DNA from: Oceanospirillaceae bacterium ASP10-02a
GTDB taxonomy: Bacteria > Pseudomonadota > Gammaproteobacteria > Pseudomonadales > Balneatricaceae
Assembly (NCBI GenBank): GCA_905182035.1
Contig: CAJIZL010000003.1
Span: 1-64,000 of the forward strand
Direction: 5' to 3'
Length of the DNA: 64,000 nucleotides
Each line of letters begins with the position of its first letter. Within the stretch, counting starts at the first letter, position 1. A program made the position numbers and the translations under genes. Below the pieces are notes generated by a model that saw only the letters and a list, made by a program, of their open reading frames with translations, was not told the origin of the DNA and ran no database searches. Positions 63,075 to 64,000 of this stretch are shown here, piece by piece.

Positions 63075-64000
63075 TATTTCGATTCCTCTAGAGCTTTATG
63101 CCAGCACATTAAGGTAACGGGTAATGCAGGGCGCAAGAGATCTTGCCCAGCAATGATGTCGTGGCGGCTTATGGCCACTTGTAAATAATCTGCTGGCCCT
63201 TGGTCAATGTGTTGAGTAAATCCCCACAATGTGGCTTTGCTTGGTTCTGTTACAGCGCTGGCTACAAGGCGTCCACCGGGCTTAAGTCGCTGCCAAGCAA
63301 GTTGTAATATGGCGCTGAGTTCACCGCCACTGCCGCCAATAAAGACCTTGTCTGGATTAGGTAGTTCTGCAAGGCAATCGGGCGCTCTACCTTGGATAAT
63401 GTGTAAGTTAGTACTTACTCCAAAGGCTTCCCTGTTAGCATTTAGGCAAGCGATACGTTGGTCGTGATGCTCAATACCATACACCTGGCCTGTGGCGTTC
63501 CATAGTGCCCATTCAATAGCTACACCGCCACAACCGGCACCTATATCCCAAGCAGCTTCTTCGGGAGCGGGCTGTAGTAACGTGAGGATATTGAGCCGAA
63601 CTTCTCGTTTGGTGAGTAGTCCTTTGCCAGACTCGCCATCAGTAACAAAGTGAGCATCTGCAATGCCTGGGAAGTTAGGCATCACATTACCCACGCCTTG
63701 GGTATGGACTACGGTAACGTGGAGTTCGTCAAAGCTGGCGCTTGATGTGGCTAATTCTTTTGCTATAAATTGCTGCTGGTTTTGATCGTCGTAACCTAAA
63801 CGTTCACATACATGTATTGTTGATAATGCCAAATTGGCAGCCACCAAAGCTTGAGCAATAGCTTGAGGATGACTGTTTTGATCAGTAAGAATCAACAGGT
63901 TGCGATTAGGCTGTAAGTAGCGATTAAGATTAGTTAACGGGCGCCCATGCAGGCTCACCAGTTGGGCGTCTTGTAATGACAGACCAGTTAATTCACAAGC
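63074..64000 (-). CDS. cobL: Precorrin-6B methyltransferase/decarboxylase CobL (CbiE-CbiT fusion), partial
   Basis: 309 codons are visible and the frame runs open through the window edge, so the 5' end is missing. The part near the edge (DAQLVSLHGRPL) is CbiE-like. The C-terminal CbiT domain shows the SAM motif DIGAGCGGVAIEW and PDKVFIGGSGGELS. The fused enzyme methylates C5 and C15 and removes the acetate side chain. A GTG at 63958 is internal, not the start. It leads the operon cobL-cobI-cbiG-cobJ-cobM as seen here; genes further upstream are likely. Confidence 0.92.
   Translation of the reverse strand, partial: ACELTGLSLQDAQLVSLHGRPLTNLNRYLQPNRNLLILTDQNSHPQAIAQALVAANLALSTIHVCERLGYDDQNQQQFIAKELATSSASFDELHVTVVHTQGVGNVMPNFPGIADAHFVTDGESGKGLLTKREVRLNILTLLQPAPEEAAWDIGAGCGGVAIEWALWNATGQVYGIEHHDQRIACLNANREAFGVSTNLHIIQGRAPDCLAELPNPDKVFIGGSGGELSAILQLAWQRLKPGGRLVASAVTEPSKATLWGFTQHIDQGPADYLQVAISRHDIIAGQDLLRPALPVTLMCWHKALEESK

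Noticed and set aside
63074..63958. CobL starting at the GTG at 63958
   Set aside because: The frame stays open to the window edge and encodes CbiE-like residues before it, so the gene is truncated by the window rather than starting there.
1..64000. CRISPR arrays, complete insertion sequences, rRNA, prophage
   Set aside because: No regularly spaced repeats, transposase or phage structural genes, or rRNA-like segments were seen on reading through the window.

Overview
The window looks like chromosomal DNA of a marine, aerobic, heterotrophic gammaproteobacterium with moderate GC content. This is inferred from content: a green-type proteorhodopsin with a complete retinal operon, compatible-solute uptake, a DddP-type (DMSP lyase-like) enzyme, methylated-amine type catabolic genes, and a large cobalamin locus using CobN. 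No rRNA, tRNA, CRISPR array, complete insertion sequence or prophage was seen. Genes are tightly packed, often with ATGA, TAATG or GTGA overlaps. The exception is roughly 10.4-14.1 kb, which is sparse and AT-rich with unrelated small genes.

Layout. 1-5.2 kb: a CitB/CitA-type two-component system divergent from a tripartite tricarboxylate transporter (tctCBA). 5.3-10.4 kb: an operon for a glycine-betaine-type ABC importer (proX-proW-proV order) followed by a PhzF-like protein and an M19 dipeptidase-like protein, both with changes at expected catalytic positions. 10.9-14.9 kb: accessory genes (small exported protein, winged-helix Rep-like protein, gamma-glutamylcyclotransferase-like protein, GST, TauD-type dioxygenase). 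15.1-21.2 kb: proteorhodopsin followed by crtE, crtI, crtB, crtY and blh, all on the minus strand, giving opsin plus retinal from GGPP via beta-carotene. 21.8-24.3 kb: a DddP-like M24 enzyme divergent from an alpha/beta hydrolase.

24.5-33 kb: ureohydrolase, 2-haloacid dehalogenase, malonyl-CoA decarboxylase, then a LysR regulator divergent from an MttB-superfamily methyltransferase and a DMGDH/GcvT-type flavoprotein. 33-41.3 kb: two divergent operons that together look like one uptake and degradation system for an unidentified nitrogenous compound. It contains a polar amino acid ABC importer split across both strands, a GST, a creatininase-family hydrolase, an AhpD-like protein, an IPNS-like oxygenase, an XRE-cupin regulator, a NicX/M29-like protein and a DadA-like oxidase. 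This is my main candidate for an undescribed system.

41.4-64 kb: ilvE, then a cobalamin riboswitch in front of a cobalt-uptake set (cbtB, cbtA, an unknown 110-residue protein, a NicO-type permease). Next, on the minus strand, come a phosphoglycerol transferase-like sulfatase, a DMT exporter, a coiled-coil protein and the operon cobW-cobN-cobQ-cbiB-cobC-cysG. An MFS exporter follows, then a second B12 operon (cobL, cobI, cbiG/cobE, cobJ, cobM) whose 5' end lies outside the window. The riboswitch ties cobalt import to B12 status. The B12 made could serve corrinoid enzymes, possibly including the MttB-type protein, but that link is inference.
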